Source: DAINRZ01 sp964634885 (GTDB lineage: Bacteria; Bacteroidota; Ignavibacteria; Kapaibacteriales; UBA2268). From it: DNA of 64,000 nucleotides. How positions within the stretch are numbered: the first letter of the stretch is position 1; the number at the start of each line of letters is the position of its first letter. This document shows, one piece after another, positions 17,639 through 26,600 of the stretch. The position numbers were made by a program, and so were the translations under genes. Location of the stretch: positions 1 through 64,000 of the forward strand of contig CAZWLN010000005.1 of NCBI GenBank assembly GCA_964634885.1, in the 5' to 3' direction. The notes beneath the pieces are model-generated. The model was not told the DNA's origin. It did not search any database and saw nothing but the letters and a program-made list of their open reading frames with translations.

Positions 17639-17879
17639 ACTTATAATCTTTCTTTAATATTCATAAAAATGCAATAAAAAAGTATTAGTATAAAAGCAGC
17701 CATTGTGTTATATTGCTTTCATACAGACGTTGCATTGAGCGGGTTAATTTTCTCGATTAGCTCAATGTGGCTTGTTGAGGGCAGGCGGAGTACTCTTCGC
17801 CTGTCTTATATTATTTACCGGGCTGCTATGGTGGCCTGCTCATCCCGGCCTCCTGTTAAAAGACATTGCGCCTCCTTAC

Positions 17880-18089
17880 TAGTAAATAGTAAATAGTAAA
17901 TAGTAAATAGTAAATAGTAAATAGTAAATAGTAANNNNNNNNNNNNNNNNNNNNNNNNNNNNNNNNNNNNNNNNNNNNNNNNNNNNNNNNNNNNNNNNNN
18001 NNNNNNNNNNNNNNNNNNNNNNNNNNNNNNNNNNTAGTAAATAGTAAATAGTAAATAGTAAATAGTAAATAGTAAATAGTAAATAGTAA
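17880..18089. repeat. Heptanucleotide tandem repeat (TAGTAAA)n with assembly gap
   Basis: Nearly eight exact copies of TAGTAAA stand on each side of 100 N (17935-18034). Each flank is 55 bases long. A perfect array abruptly cut at equal lengths suggests the assembler could not extend through a longer repeat, so the true copy number is unknown and the N count is a placeholder. TAG and TAA make the array closed in at least two frames, so it is unlikely to be coding. Confidence 0.9.
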
Positions 18090-18400
18090 CTGCTTCTATA
18101 GGGCTGTGCTATTTACTTTTTGTTTATCATTCTTAATAAATTCCATTGATAAACCATTCATATCTATTCTAATATACATAATAATTAACAAAAAGCAAAA
18201 TATTTTTTTTACCAACGTTGAATTGCCTCTCCACAAGCGTTTTCCGGGCAATATCAGATGTTAAAAGCGAGTCCCGGAGTTCCGGTTTTCCTTTTCAGTT
18301 TGCACGTTTGCAAAGACTGTTCCGGACAATTATTTGTTTGCTTAACTATGATAAAGTGAAATATTTGGGGAGTAAGAGTTTAATTCTCTATTTTACATAA

Positions 18401-18420
18401 CCACGAGCTGAAGCTCGTGG
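18401..18420. repeat. Short palindrome, CCACGAGC family
   Basis: Perfect 8-bp stem CCACGAGC/GCTCGTGG with loop TGAA, followed by CTATT. Related to 14301-14320. Confidence 0.55.
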
Positions 18421-18472
18421 CTATTAAATTCATATTTCATTTTTACCTAATCCCAAAGAATTAACCTGTCAA

Positions 18473-18511
18473 CAAAAAAATACCCCCGAAAAGCTACGCG
18501 CCGTCCGGGGG
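18473..18511 (-). terminator. Rho-independent terminator of the CoA-transferase gene
   Basis: On the minus strand CCCCCG and CGGGGG form a stem around a 17-base loop, directly followed by TATTTTTTT. It lies 30 bases past the stop codon of the gene. Confidence 0.75.
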
Positions 18512-18541
18512 ATATTATATTTAAGGGCTGTCCTGTCGGGA

Positions 18542-19747
18542 TCAGATTACGCCTTTGTTCTTCAGTTCGCCAATCAGCTCGTCGGTATAGCCTATCTGGC
18601 CCAGGATCTCGTTCGTATGCTGGGACAGAGTGGGAGGTGGCGTTTCGACAATGCCCGGAGTCTTGTCGAATTTGGCCGTCATGTTGAACACTTTAATGTC
18701 GCCGATGCCATCGACGTGAGTGGTGGCAAAGGTGTTGCGGAACTCGACCTGCGGCTGGCTCAACGCATCTTCGAGAGAGAGGATGGCGCCGGAAGGAACG
18801 TCGTTTTTGTTAAGCAGTTCCACCCAGTATGCGGTGTTGTTCATCATCAGTTTTTCTTCGAGGAGCGGTGTCAGTTCGAACCTGTTCTTCTTCCTTGTGT
18901 CCCTCTCCTTGAAGCGCGGGTCTTCCATCAGTTCGGGCGAACCGGTGAGTTTGGCCACGGATTCCCACTGTTCCTGCTTGTTGGCGGCAATGTTGATGAA
19001 GCCGTCTTTTGTCCTGAATGTGCCCGAGGGAGCGGCGGTGAAGTTGTCGTTGCCAAGTAGTGTCGGCTGCTGGTTGCCGATTTTCAGGTTGGCCACCACC
19101 CAGCCCATCAGGGGCATGATCGAATCGAGCAGGGCAATGTCGATGAACTGTCCTACGCCGGTCTTTTCCCTGTAATAGAGGGCAGACATGATTGCAAAAG
19201 CGGCGTTCAGTCCTCCGACTGTGTCGCAGACAGGGAAACCGGCGCGCAGGGGGCTGGTTTTCTCGTCTCCGTTGATTGCCATCTCACCGCTCAGGCCCTG
19301 TATTATCTGGTCGTATGCCGGTTTTTTTGCGTCGGGGCCGGCAGCGCCAAAGCCTGAGATGCCGCAGTAAACGATGCGGGGGTTGATTGCCGTGAGGACC
19401 TTGTAGTCGAGTCCGAGCCTGCCCATTACGTCGGGCCTGTAGTTCTCGACGACAATGTCGGCAGTCTTTACGAGCTGTTTGAAGATTTCTTTACCTTCGG
19501 GAGCTTTAAGGTTCAGCGTTACCGATTTCTTATTTGAGTTCTGTGCCAGGAAGCTTGTACCCATTAGCATTTTGTTGTATTCGGGCACACATCCCAGTTT
19601 TCGTGCAAGGTCGCCGTCCTTGGGGTTCTCGATTTTGATTACCTCGGCGCCAAGCCAGGCCAGGTGCAATGTGGCAAAGGGGCCGGAAAGCACGTTCGTC
19701 AGGTCCAGTACTCTTATTCCATCCAATAGTTTCATCACTTTCTCCAA
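18542..19747 (-). CDS. CaiB/BaiF (class III) CoA-transferase
   Basis: 401 residues (397 from the internal ATG at 19735, which begins MKLLDGIRVLDL and fits the family start better). Family III CoA-transferases move CoA between carboxylic acids through aspartyl-CoA. The N-terminal LDLTNVLSGPFATLHLAWLG and VIKIENP, the KKSVTLNLK segment, VENYRPDVMGRLGL and the YDQIIQGLSGEM block are all typical. Asp175 in VCDTVGGL aligns with the catalytic Asp of formyl-CoA transferase. Members include formyl-CoA, carnitine, benzylsuccinate and 2-methylacyl-CoA enzymes; the substrate here cannot be read from sequence. It is monocistronic with its own terminator. Racemases of the AMACR type share the fold but this sequence looks like the transferase branch. 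Confidence 0.88.
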   Translation of the reverse strand: MEKVMKLLDGIRVLDLTNVLSGPFATLHLAWLGAEVIKIENPKDGDLARKLGCVPEYNKMLMGTSFLAQNSNKKSVTLNLKAPEGKEIFKQLVKTADIVVENYRPDVMGRLGLDYKVLTAINPRIVYCGISGFGAAGPDAKKPAYDQIIQGLSGEMAINGDEKTSPLRAGFPVCDTVGGLNAAFAIMSALYYREKTGVGQFIDIALLDSIMPLMGWVVANLKIGNQQPTLLGNDNFTAAPSGTFRTKDGFINIAANKQEQWESVAKLTGSPELMEDPRFKERDTRKKNRFELTPLLEEKLMMNNTAYWVELLNKNDVPSGAILSLEDALSQPQVEFRNTFATTHVDGIGDIKVFNMTAKFDKTPGIVETPPPTLSQHTNEILGQIGYTDELIGELKNKGVI

Positions 19748-19917
19748 AATTGTAATTATACCACATTCAAAATTATGACTTAAGTTACAGATAGCAATAA
19801 GTTTTTTATGTATAAGTATTTTTGTAATTTAAATGTTTGTGATTGGAGTTGTTTTGTTGGAGTATTTTAAGTAATATGGTTTTGTATGGTTCTGGCTCAG
19901 TACATGGATGATGAAAA

Positions 19918-19949
19918 CAAAAAAGCCCGCGAACTTGAGGCTGCGGGCT
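19918..19949 (-). terminator. Terminator of tRNA-Glu
   Basis: AGCCCGC pairs with GCGGGCT around a 12-base loop, followed on the minus strand by a T tract. It begins 8 bases after the tRNA 3' end. Confidence 0.85.
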
Positions 19950-19956
19950 ACTTTTG

Positions 19957-20028
19957 TGACCCTGAGGGGATTCGAACCCCTACTGCCAGCGTGAAAGGCT
20001 GGTGACCTAACCATTAGTCTACAGGGCC
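19957..20028 (-). tRNA. tRNA-Glu (anticodon TTC)
   Basis: 72 bases. The 7-bp acceptor stem GGCCCTG/CAGGGTC has one G-T pair and discriminator A; the anticodon arm is CCAGC-CTTTCAC-GCTGG with anticodon TTC; the T arm is AGGGG-TTCGAAT-CCCCT. The 3' CCA is not encoded and must be added. It is transcribed alone and followed by a strong terminator. Confidence 0.97.
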
Positions 20029-20098
20029 AATTATCAAAGAATACAAATTTAAGAAGATTATTTTTAATAACAAAATATTTTTTTTCGAGGTAAATGTT

Positions 20099-20677
20099 TT
20101 GCTTCATTATGAAATAAATACAAACAGGCTGCTGCTGAAAATCCTCGATTCGTCGTTTTACCGCCATGCAGTTAAGTACCAGTCTGACAACAGGGACCAT
20201 TTCCTCGACATTTACCCGAAACTGCATGTAGATTATTACTCGGAGATTTACCAGATGGAGCTTCTCAGGAAAGAATTCAGGATGGCACTCGAATCTCTTG
20301 CTTTCAGGTACTACATTTTCAACAAAGACGACATCGCTCTGGAAAAGATCGTCGGCGACATATCCATTACCAATATCCTCGAAGGCAATGCCTGCTCATG
20401 CAAGATAGGCTACAAGCTCGACAAGGACGAAACCGGCAAGGGCTATATGACCGAGGCCATGAAAAAAATTATCAGCCATGTGTTCGACGTCCTGGGCTTA
20501 CAGAGAATTGAAGTCAACATTCTTCCGAGGAATGCGCAATCGTCGAAGCTGGCTAAGAAACTTGGTTTCTGCTATGAAGGTACGGCATACAGTTACCTTA
20601 AAGTACACGACAAATGGGAGGACCACGACAGGTACTCGCTGATCAAATCAAAATATTACGGTGAAAATAATGAATGA
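20099..20677 (+). CDS. GNAT family N-acetyltransferase (RimJ/RimL-like)
   Basis: 192 residues beginning at a TTG codon; an upstream GAGG at 20087-20090 is well placed as a ribosome-binding site, and no ATG is in frame before residue 57. The N-terminal TNRLLLKILD is typical of RimJ/RimL and SpeG-like acetyltransferases. The acetyl-CoA loop is probably KDETGKGYMTEAM (about 118-130), and LGLQRIEVNILPRNAQSS followed by KLGFCYEGT is the family's conserved C-terminal half. Substrate is unknown; N-terminal acetylation of proteins or a small amine are both possible. The stop overlaps the start of coaE, so the two are co-expressed. Confidence 0.85.
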   Translation: MLHYEINTNRLLLKILDSSFYRHAVKYQSDNRDHFLDIYPKLHVDYYSEIYQMELLRKEFRMALESLAFRYYIFNKDDIALEKIVGDISITNILEGNACSCKIGYKLDKDETGKGYMTEAMKKIISHVFDVLGLQRIEVNILPRNAQSSKLAKKLGFCYEGTAYSYLKVHDKWEDHDRYSLIKSKYYGENNE

Positions 20678-21299
20678 AAGCTTGGTTATTGCTATTACCG
20701 GTGGCATTGGTACCGGTAAATCCACTGTCTCAGAAATGATTGCCGCAAAGGGCCTGCGTGTCATTTCCTCGGACAATGCTGCTAAAGAACTGATGGTTAC
20801 CGATGGTGAACTGAAAAAGAGGATTATGGCCGCATTCGGGGATAATTTCTACCTGCCGGACGGGACACCGGACAAGGAACTGATTGCTTCAACGGTCTTC
20901 GGGGACAGCGAAGAAAGCGCGAAGTCCCTGGCAAAGCTGAACAGCATTGTCCATCCGCGTGTCATCGAACAGATGATCGAGACAGTCGAAAGATATGAAA
21001 AGGAAGGCGACAGGCTGATCTTCGTCGAAAGCGCCCTTACATACGAAGCAGGCCTGGAAGAAGGTTTCGATTATATCATTGTGGTCGATGCTCCGGAAGA
21101 TGTGTGCATTGAGCGTGTCATGAAACGCAGCGGGCTTACTGTCGAAAGGGTTAAACAACAGATAAACGCCCAGATGCCGCAGTCCGAAAAAGTTGCCCAT
21201 GCCGATTTTGTCATCGACAACTCAGGCGGCCTGGAAAAACTCAGCCAATCGGTGGATTTCATTGTCACAATACTCGAAAGCATGGTGCCGGAAGATTAG
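20670..21299 (+). CDS. coaE: Dephospho-CoA kinase
   Basis: Last step of CoA synthesis: ATP-dependent phosphorylation of the 3'-hydroxyl of dephospho-CoA in the cytoplasm. From the preferred ATG at 20670 it has 209 residues (a GTG at 20661 adds three). The P-loop GGIGTGKST, SSDNAAKELM (acceptor-site Asp), LNSIVHPRV, FVESALTYEAG and VVDAPEDVCIERVMKRSG are the CoaE signature blocks in order. The length fits the family. It overlaps the acetyltransferase gene by 8 bases and ends 5 bases from the convergent OmpA gene. Confidence 0.95.
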   Translation: MNESLVIAITGGIGTGKSTVSEMIAAKGLRVISSDNAAKELMVTDGELKKRIMAAFGDNFYLPDGTPDKELIASTVFGDSEESAKSLAKLNSIVHPRVIEQMIETVERYEKEGDRLIFVESALTYEAGLEEGFDYIIVVDAPEDVCIERVMKRSGLTVERVKQQINAQMPQSEKVAHADFVIDNSGGLEKLSQSVDFIVTILESMVPED

Positions 21300-21304
21300 C
21301 AGCC

Positions 21305-23566
21305 CTACTGTGGCGTTGTGGTTTTACCCTTAGTAATTGTTTCAACCTTGACATCGACGGTTCTGCAATAGAACCTGCCTTCCGGAAGGTTGTTGTCGTA
21401 GAGCAGTACGTCGCTTCCAAATCCTTCAACCGACTGGGCTTTCACTCCCAGGGCGCTGCGCGTTGACTGGGCCCTGTTTGTCGAAAGGTTCTGGTTGTGT
21501 TCTTTTTCGCCTGTACGGTCGGTATAGCCGGAGATGGTTACGGTAGAGTTGGACGCCATCCTGCTCTTAATAAGGTCAACGATGTTCCTGTTCGAGCCTT
21601 TAATGTCGGACTTGTCGAAATCGAACAGGATCAAACTGTACCGGTCGATGGTCTTGTCCGAAAGGTTCTCTAATTTCTTTCTCTGTACGGTCAGCAGTTT
21701 AATCGGAATGAACTTGAACTGTGTACGGTATTCCTGGTTTCTTTTGTCGATTACCCTCAGCCTGTATTCCAGCGGCTGCTGAATGGAAGGCAGGACGGCT
21801 TCGTCGTTGTTAATATTCCAGTCCAACTGGGACAGTATTTTCCAGTCGATCGATTCGAGTTCGGTGCCTTCCGACGAGAATTCCTTCAGTATTTTGTTAC
21901 CCTGGATTACCTGTATGTCCCAGAATTTCAGGCCGGCTTCAGCCTTGACTTCAGGCAGGAACCTGACGATGGGCGGGTTGACAGTCCTCATAATGTCGGT
22001 AAGGTAAACGTATTCGAGTATCTTCGGGTTATCCGACGACAGTTCTACCCGCCTGTTCTCTTCGGTCTTGTCCGGCTCGTCGATGGGAGACGAATAGAGT
22101 TCGGGAAGGTTCCTGGCCTCGAGAATCAGCCTGTCCTCGGCAATCTTCCAGACATCGGTCAGGTACTTTTTCACGGCTTCAGCCCTGTTCCTCGAAAGGG
22201 CAGTGTTCCTTTTCTCAGGCCCCAGGTCGGAGTTGCAGCCGGTGATCTTCAGCTTTGCTTCGGGATAGAGCCTCATCCTGCGCCCGACGATGTTCAGTAT
22301 ATGGTGATAGATGGGCAGTGTCTTGTGCCGGAACAGGTTGTCCACATAGAAGTCGTCGGCATCCCTGCTGCTCAGCCTGGTGTAGCGCGAGGGTATGTCC
22401 GGGGAATTCTCATCGAAGAAAATATAGTTAAGCAGAGGGCTTAACCTCGAAGTGAGGAATTCTTCTATTACATAGGTGGGCTCCGGCACTTCCCTGCCGT
22501 TGGTGTCGATGCCTATGGCGTAGATATTTGCGGAAAGGGTATAGTCGAGACGTGTATATATTGTATCGGCACGAAGGTAATATTCCGTAATTTTTCTTAT
22601 CAGCCCCGAATATGTAGTGTCGAAGTATATCTCAGGACGTCCGACGCTGAAACTGTCGGCAGCGATGTCGTAAGATTGCTTGAAAACGGTATCTATTTTT
22701 TCAATCAGGTTCATCTCATCTGTAATGTCCGGTTCGGGCAACGGCATATACCTGACGGAAACACCGAGGTTGATGCCGTGAATGTTCCACGACCTGCCGC
22801 TGACGACCGGAAGCATACCCAGGGAGAAGAACAATTCGGGCGACGCAGTAATGGTCCTGAGTTTGTTCAGGGGCAATTCATAGCTGATGCCTGCCTTCAG
22901 GAAAAGCTGTACCGCTGCGGAGGAGGGTATGTCCCCGTTGGATTCGCCCCTGGTCCTTTTACCGGAGTCGTTGCCGAGAGAGTCTAAGAAAGTACCTCTG
23001 CCGTCAGGTTCGGTAATTTCTTCCACCTGGCTGTATTTTGCTGTGGTAAGGAAAGAGAACCTGAATCCCCCCAAGAGGGTGAAATCATCGTAAAAACGCC
23101 AGCCGAACATTGCTTCCAGGCCAAAATCGCCGAGGGTAGCGTCGATCCGGTGCTCAAATTCACCTTCGCGAAGTTTCTTGTTCAATATGATTGTCGTAGG
23201 CTCCGTAGCGCTGATCAGTCCGCTGAGGCTGCTGTAGCCCAGCCTGAAATGAAGTATGTATTCTTTTGTGAGGGGATAGTCGAAAAGGCCGCCTATGGAG
23301 AACCCTGTGCCGTAACCGCTGCTGAAATGGGGACAACAGTTTGGTACGCCCGGTAAGTCAGAAAAATCGGCACTGTGGAAATTGAATTGTAAATTGGTGT
23401 ATGCGCCGAAACGAAGAAAAGTCTTTGTTGTGTCGTAGTGTACAGCAAGCGTGTCCGGGGTACGGCTTCCGGTGTCTCGGCCGTTGCTGCGGGGCTGTGC
23501 GTAGGCAAGGAACCATCCCGCACAGAGAGTAATGATTGCAATATATAAGTGTTTTTTCAAATCCAT
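21305..23566 (-). CDS. OmpA family outer-membrane protein with two tandem OmpA domains
   Basis: 753 residues, a paralogue of the protein at 311-2446. Signal peptide to about 23 (AYA-QPR); barrel-like region about 45-275 containing FHSADFSDLPGVPNCCPHF (63-81); first OmpA domain about 390-520 (TGCNSDLGPEKRN, ENRRVEL); second about 635-745 (ILFDFDKSDI, ISGYTDRTGEKEHN, NRAQSTRSAL). The second domain has the classic G-Y-T-D-x-x-G peptidoglycan-binding motif. Both paralogues carry CC-P in the same place and an almost identical EGRFY segment near the C terminus. It lies next to the giant secreted protein gene with 70 bases between them and may be in its transcript. Confidence 0.85.
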   Translation of the reverse strand: MDLKKHLYIAIITLCAGWFLAYAQPRSNGRDTGSRTPDTLAVHYDTTKTFLRFGAYTNLQFNFHSADFSDLPGVPNCCPHFSSGYGTGFSIGGLFDYPLTKEYILHFRLGYSSLSGLISATEPTTIILNKKLREGEFEHRIDATLGDFGLEAMFGWRFYDDFTLLGGFRFSFLTTAKYSQVEEITEPDGRGTFLDSLGNDSGKRTRGESNGDIPSSAAVQLFLKAGISYELPLNKLRTITASPELFFSLGMLPVVSGRSWNIHGINLGVSVRYMPLPEPDITDEMNLIEKIDTVFKQSYDIAADSFSVGRPEIYFDTTYSGLIRKITEYYLRADTIYTRLDYTLSANIYAIGIDTNGREVPEPTYVIEEFLTSRLSPLLNYIFFDENSPDIPSRYTRLSSRDADDFYVDNLFRHKTLPIYHHILNIVGRRMRLYPEAKLKITGCNSDLGPEKRNTALSRNRAEAVKKYLTDVWKIAEDRLILEARNLPELYSSPIDEPDKTEENRRVELSSDNPKILEYVYLTDIMRTVNPPIVRFLPEVKAEAGLKFWDIQVIQGNKILKEFSSEGTELESIDWKILSQLDWNINNDEAVLPSIQQPLEYRLRVIDKRNQEYRTQFKFIPIKLLTVQRKKLENLSDKTIDRYSLILFDFDKSDIKGSNRNIVDLIKSRMASNSTVTISGYTDRTGEKEHNQNLSTNRAQSTRSALGVKAQSVEGFGSDVLLYDNNLPEGRFYCRTVDVKVETITKGKTTTPQ

Positions 23567-23635
23567 TTGTATCAGTCAATTCTCCGACAATTTATTAGTG
23601 ACATCCGTGTATCCTCCGAAACAACAGAGGAATTG

Positions 23636-26600
23636 CTACCTTACCACCTCCAGCTTATTCACTCTCGTAACAGTTGGAGTCTGCAATATGATGAAGTATG
23701 AACCGGCAGCCAGCGACCTGGAGTCAATCGTCTGTGTCGTCTCGCCAGTGTTGGGTTCACCTTCGAATACGGTCAATATTTCCTCACCGTAAACATTGAC
23801 AATAGTCATCTTTGTATAGCCTTTTTCGCACAATTCGAACAGTATGTTGACCTTCCCGTTGGAAGGGTTGGGATAGATGCTTTTAATCGACACTCTGGAG
23901 TCCGGGTCGAGCAGCCTGTCGCCATAGTCGGGACAAATACCCGACAGGTAGAAGCAGCCGTCTTCGACACTGCTGACGGTATATGTTGCATCTATCCATT
24001 TGAATTCCGTGATTTCAATACCGCTTATTTTTGCATCCCCGAGGGCGGCAATGAACGGAATGACACAGAGTGTGCCTTCGGTTTCGGCCATCGATGATTT
24101 CTTTCTCAGGGTAATCGTATGTATATTATCTACTATTTCGCTGTTGATGATGTCTTCATCTATGGGATACATGAGGCTGTTGTTAAACATCAGCGAGATT
24201 TCAAATTCTTTCTCTTCATTGTTAGTAACAAGGTTTTCGGTCCTGCGGTAATAGACCGGAATGTGGGTTGTACTGCCGGCAGGAGCGCTGTCTGCGGGAC
24301 ATTTGATAAATACATCCATTGAAGAAGCGTAGTCGAGTATTTTTATATCTATTGCGACACTGTCGGTGAATGTACAGGGATCATCGCCGTAGAGCACGAG
24401 GACGTCGGAATAGCTGTTTTGGTCGCCGGCAGCGCACTTCATCGTAATGGCAATTTCCTCACCCGGATCGAGTACAGCCGGAAGATGGGGAGAAATTTCA
24501 GTAATCGTGATGGGATCCTTCGGTTTAATAATGCCTGAGACATTGATCCTGGCAGTACCTGTATTGGTAAACCTGGCAACCCTTTCGACAGAGCCGGTTT
24601 TCAGTATCGAGTCTTCGATCAGGCGGGGAGAAGCAGTAAAACCGACATTGACGGCGCTGCCTGTCAGCCTTATTGTTTTCGCGATGTCGCAGGGCTGGAA
24701 GAGTATTTCTACGGTACCATCAAATTTACCTGATGACTGAGGAGCAAACCCGATTGTGTATGTCCTGGTTTCACCGGGATTGAGTGAACCGGCCTGTATC
24801 GAAGAAATATCGAAGTCTTCCGTGCCCGAAGGAGTAATAGTACTGATGAATCCATCCTGCGAGCCTTCACTGATGTTTGCTATTGTAATTGTTGCAGTTT
24901 TCGACTTCTCCTGGCAAAGGGTTATCTGGCCGAAGTCAACAGATTCGGTTACAGAGAAGTTCGTACCGAATTTATTGCCGGTATAGTCCACGTTGATCTT
25001 CCTGTTGCAGGGCAGGTAGGTGAACTCAATCTTTCCTGCAATGGAACCGTTTTTATTAGGCTTGAAGTAAACCGTTACCGTCCTGGATTCACCCGGCTTG
25101 AGCGGCTCGTTCAGAACGAGGGAGCTGTCCGGCAGTATTATGTTGTCGTCGTGCACGGCGTAGATGGAATCGATGAGCGAAGACCCGGTGTTTGTCAGGA
25201 CAATCGTCGTAGAATCGACGTTCTGGCAACCCGTGAGGTCAGCGAATTGTATTGATTGCTTGTCTGCTTCCAACTTTGCCACGACATATCTTCCGTATAT
25301 CTTCAGGTTGATGGTGTCGCTGCAGACTCCCATTGCGAAAGGAATTTTACACTCGACGTTACATTCAACAAAATCCTGGGGGTCGAACCTGAAAGCCAGG
25401 GTTACTGACCGGCCCGGTGCGATGGTAACAGGGAAAGTAACCGGTTCGGTTAATGTCAGCGGTTCGATAGATGGATTGAAACTGTATGAATCGAGTACGA
25501 CCTCAAGGTTGGTATTTGTATTTGTAATTGTTACAGTCCGGGTTTTGTTGTTGAAATCGCAGTCCACAACGTCGCCGAAGTCAATTTCGGGACTGCTGAC
25601 GGAAACAAGCTTGCCTTTTACTTTTGCAGTTAATTTTACTTCGAAAACATCACCGCATTCGCTACTTAGGAATGTGATGGTTCCTGTCTGCAGAGTGTCG
25701 TCGGAACTGAACCTGATGAAGCGGACTTTCAGCGTGACAGAACCTTTCGGGGGAATGGTAACAGTGTTGCTGCCGAGTATGGCAAAAGCTTTGTTGTCTA
25801 TAGTGCTTTCGAGAGTCACAGAGGAAGTTCCGTTGTTTGTGATTACCAGGTCTTTTTCGAGCTGTGTCTCGCAACTGTCCATAGTACCGAGGTCGAGGGC
25901 CGGGGGAAGGAACGAAAGGTCGGGTTCCGGCAGTACGTGTACCTTCACCGAGGCGGTTGCCGAACAGTTATATTCATCTCTTACGATTACAGTATATGTT
26001 ACGTCCGACGGTTCGGTAATTACGGGCTCTTTTACGTCATAGGCACTGAGGCCGGTCCTGGGTGACCATTCGTATTCCAGTTGTGCATCGCTGTTGACTG
26101 TGTAGCGTATTACTGCCGTGTCGATGTTATGGCAGAGAGTGATCGATTCGGGCATATCCTTGATGGAGAGCCGCGGCAGATTGGCAACGAGGACGATTTT
26201 CTTTGTGATGTCGCAGGGCGAGAACATGATGTCGAGTGAACCGATGAACCTTCCCGGCTTGTCGGGTGTAAAGGTGATCTCATAGGTCCTGGCCACGCCG
26301 TTCTCCAGCTTGTCTGCAAGTTTCATGTCCAGGCTCATGATGCCTGTACGACTGAAGTCGCCAGCAACCCTGAAGTCTTTTATTGATCCGTCCTGGCCTC
26401 CTTCGCTGATATTTTTAATAGTGAATGTCTTTTTGAAAACAGCATTTTCGTAGTAGCAAATGTTCCCAAAATCTACGGTGTCGGCTGCTGTAAAGTTAAT
26501 GCCGAATTTAGCGCCGCTGTATGTAACCGCAACTTCTTTGTCGCAGGGTTTGTAGCGGAATATCACGGTGCCGTTGAATTGCCCGTTGGAAGAAGGTTTG

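Larger units (their letters stand above)
17639..18541. other. Gene-poor region with VNTR, assembly gap and palindromes
   Basis: About 900 bases without a credible gene; the short ORFs here show no coding features. It contains a hairpin CAGGCG-N10-CGCCTG near 17782-17803, a heptanucleotide tandem repeat interrupted by an assembly gap, an AT-rich block at 18110-18220, a CCACGAGC palindrome and a terminator for the CoA-transferase gene. Confidence 0.7.

Noticed and set aside
17705..17896. Small ORF before the VNTR
   Set aside because: It ends in the tandem repeat, has no homologue or initiation signal, and lies in a hairpin-rich non-coding stretch.
17880..18089. CRISPR array
   Set aside because: The unit is 7 bases with no spacers; it is a simple tandem repeat.
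25164..26042. 292-residue plus-strand protein
   Set aside because: Antisense to the giant secreted protein; Ser/Val-rich as expected from reversed beta-repeat coding sequence.
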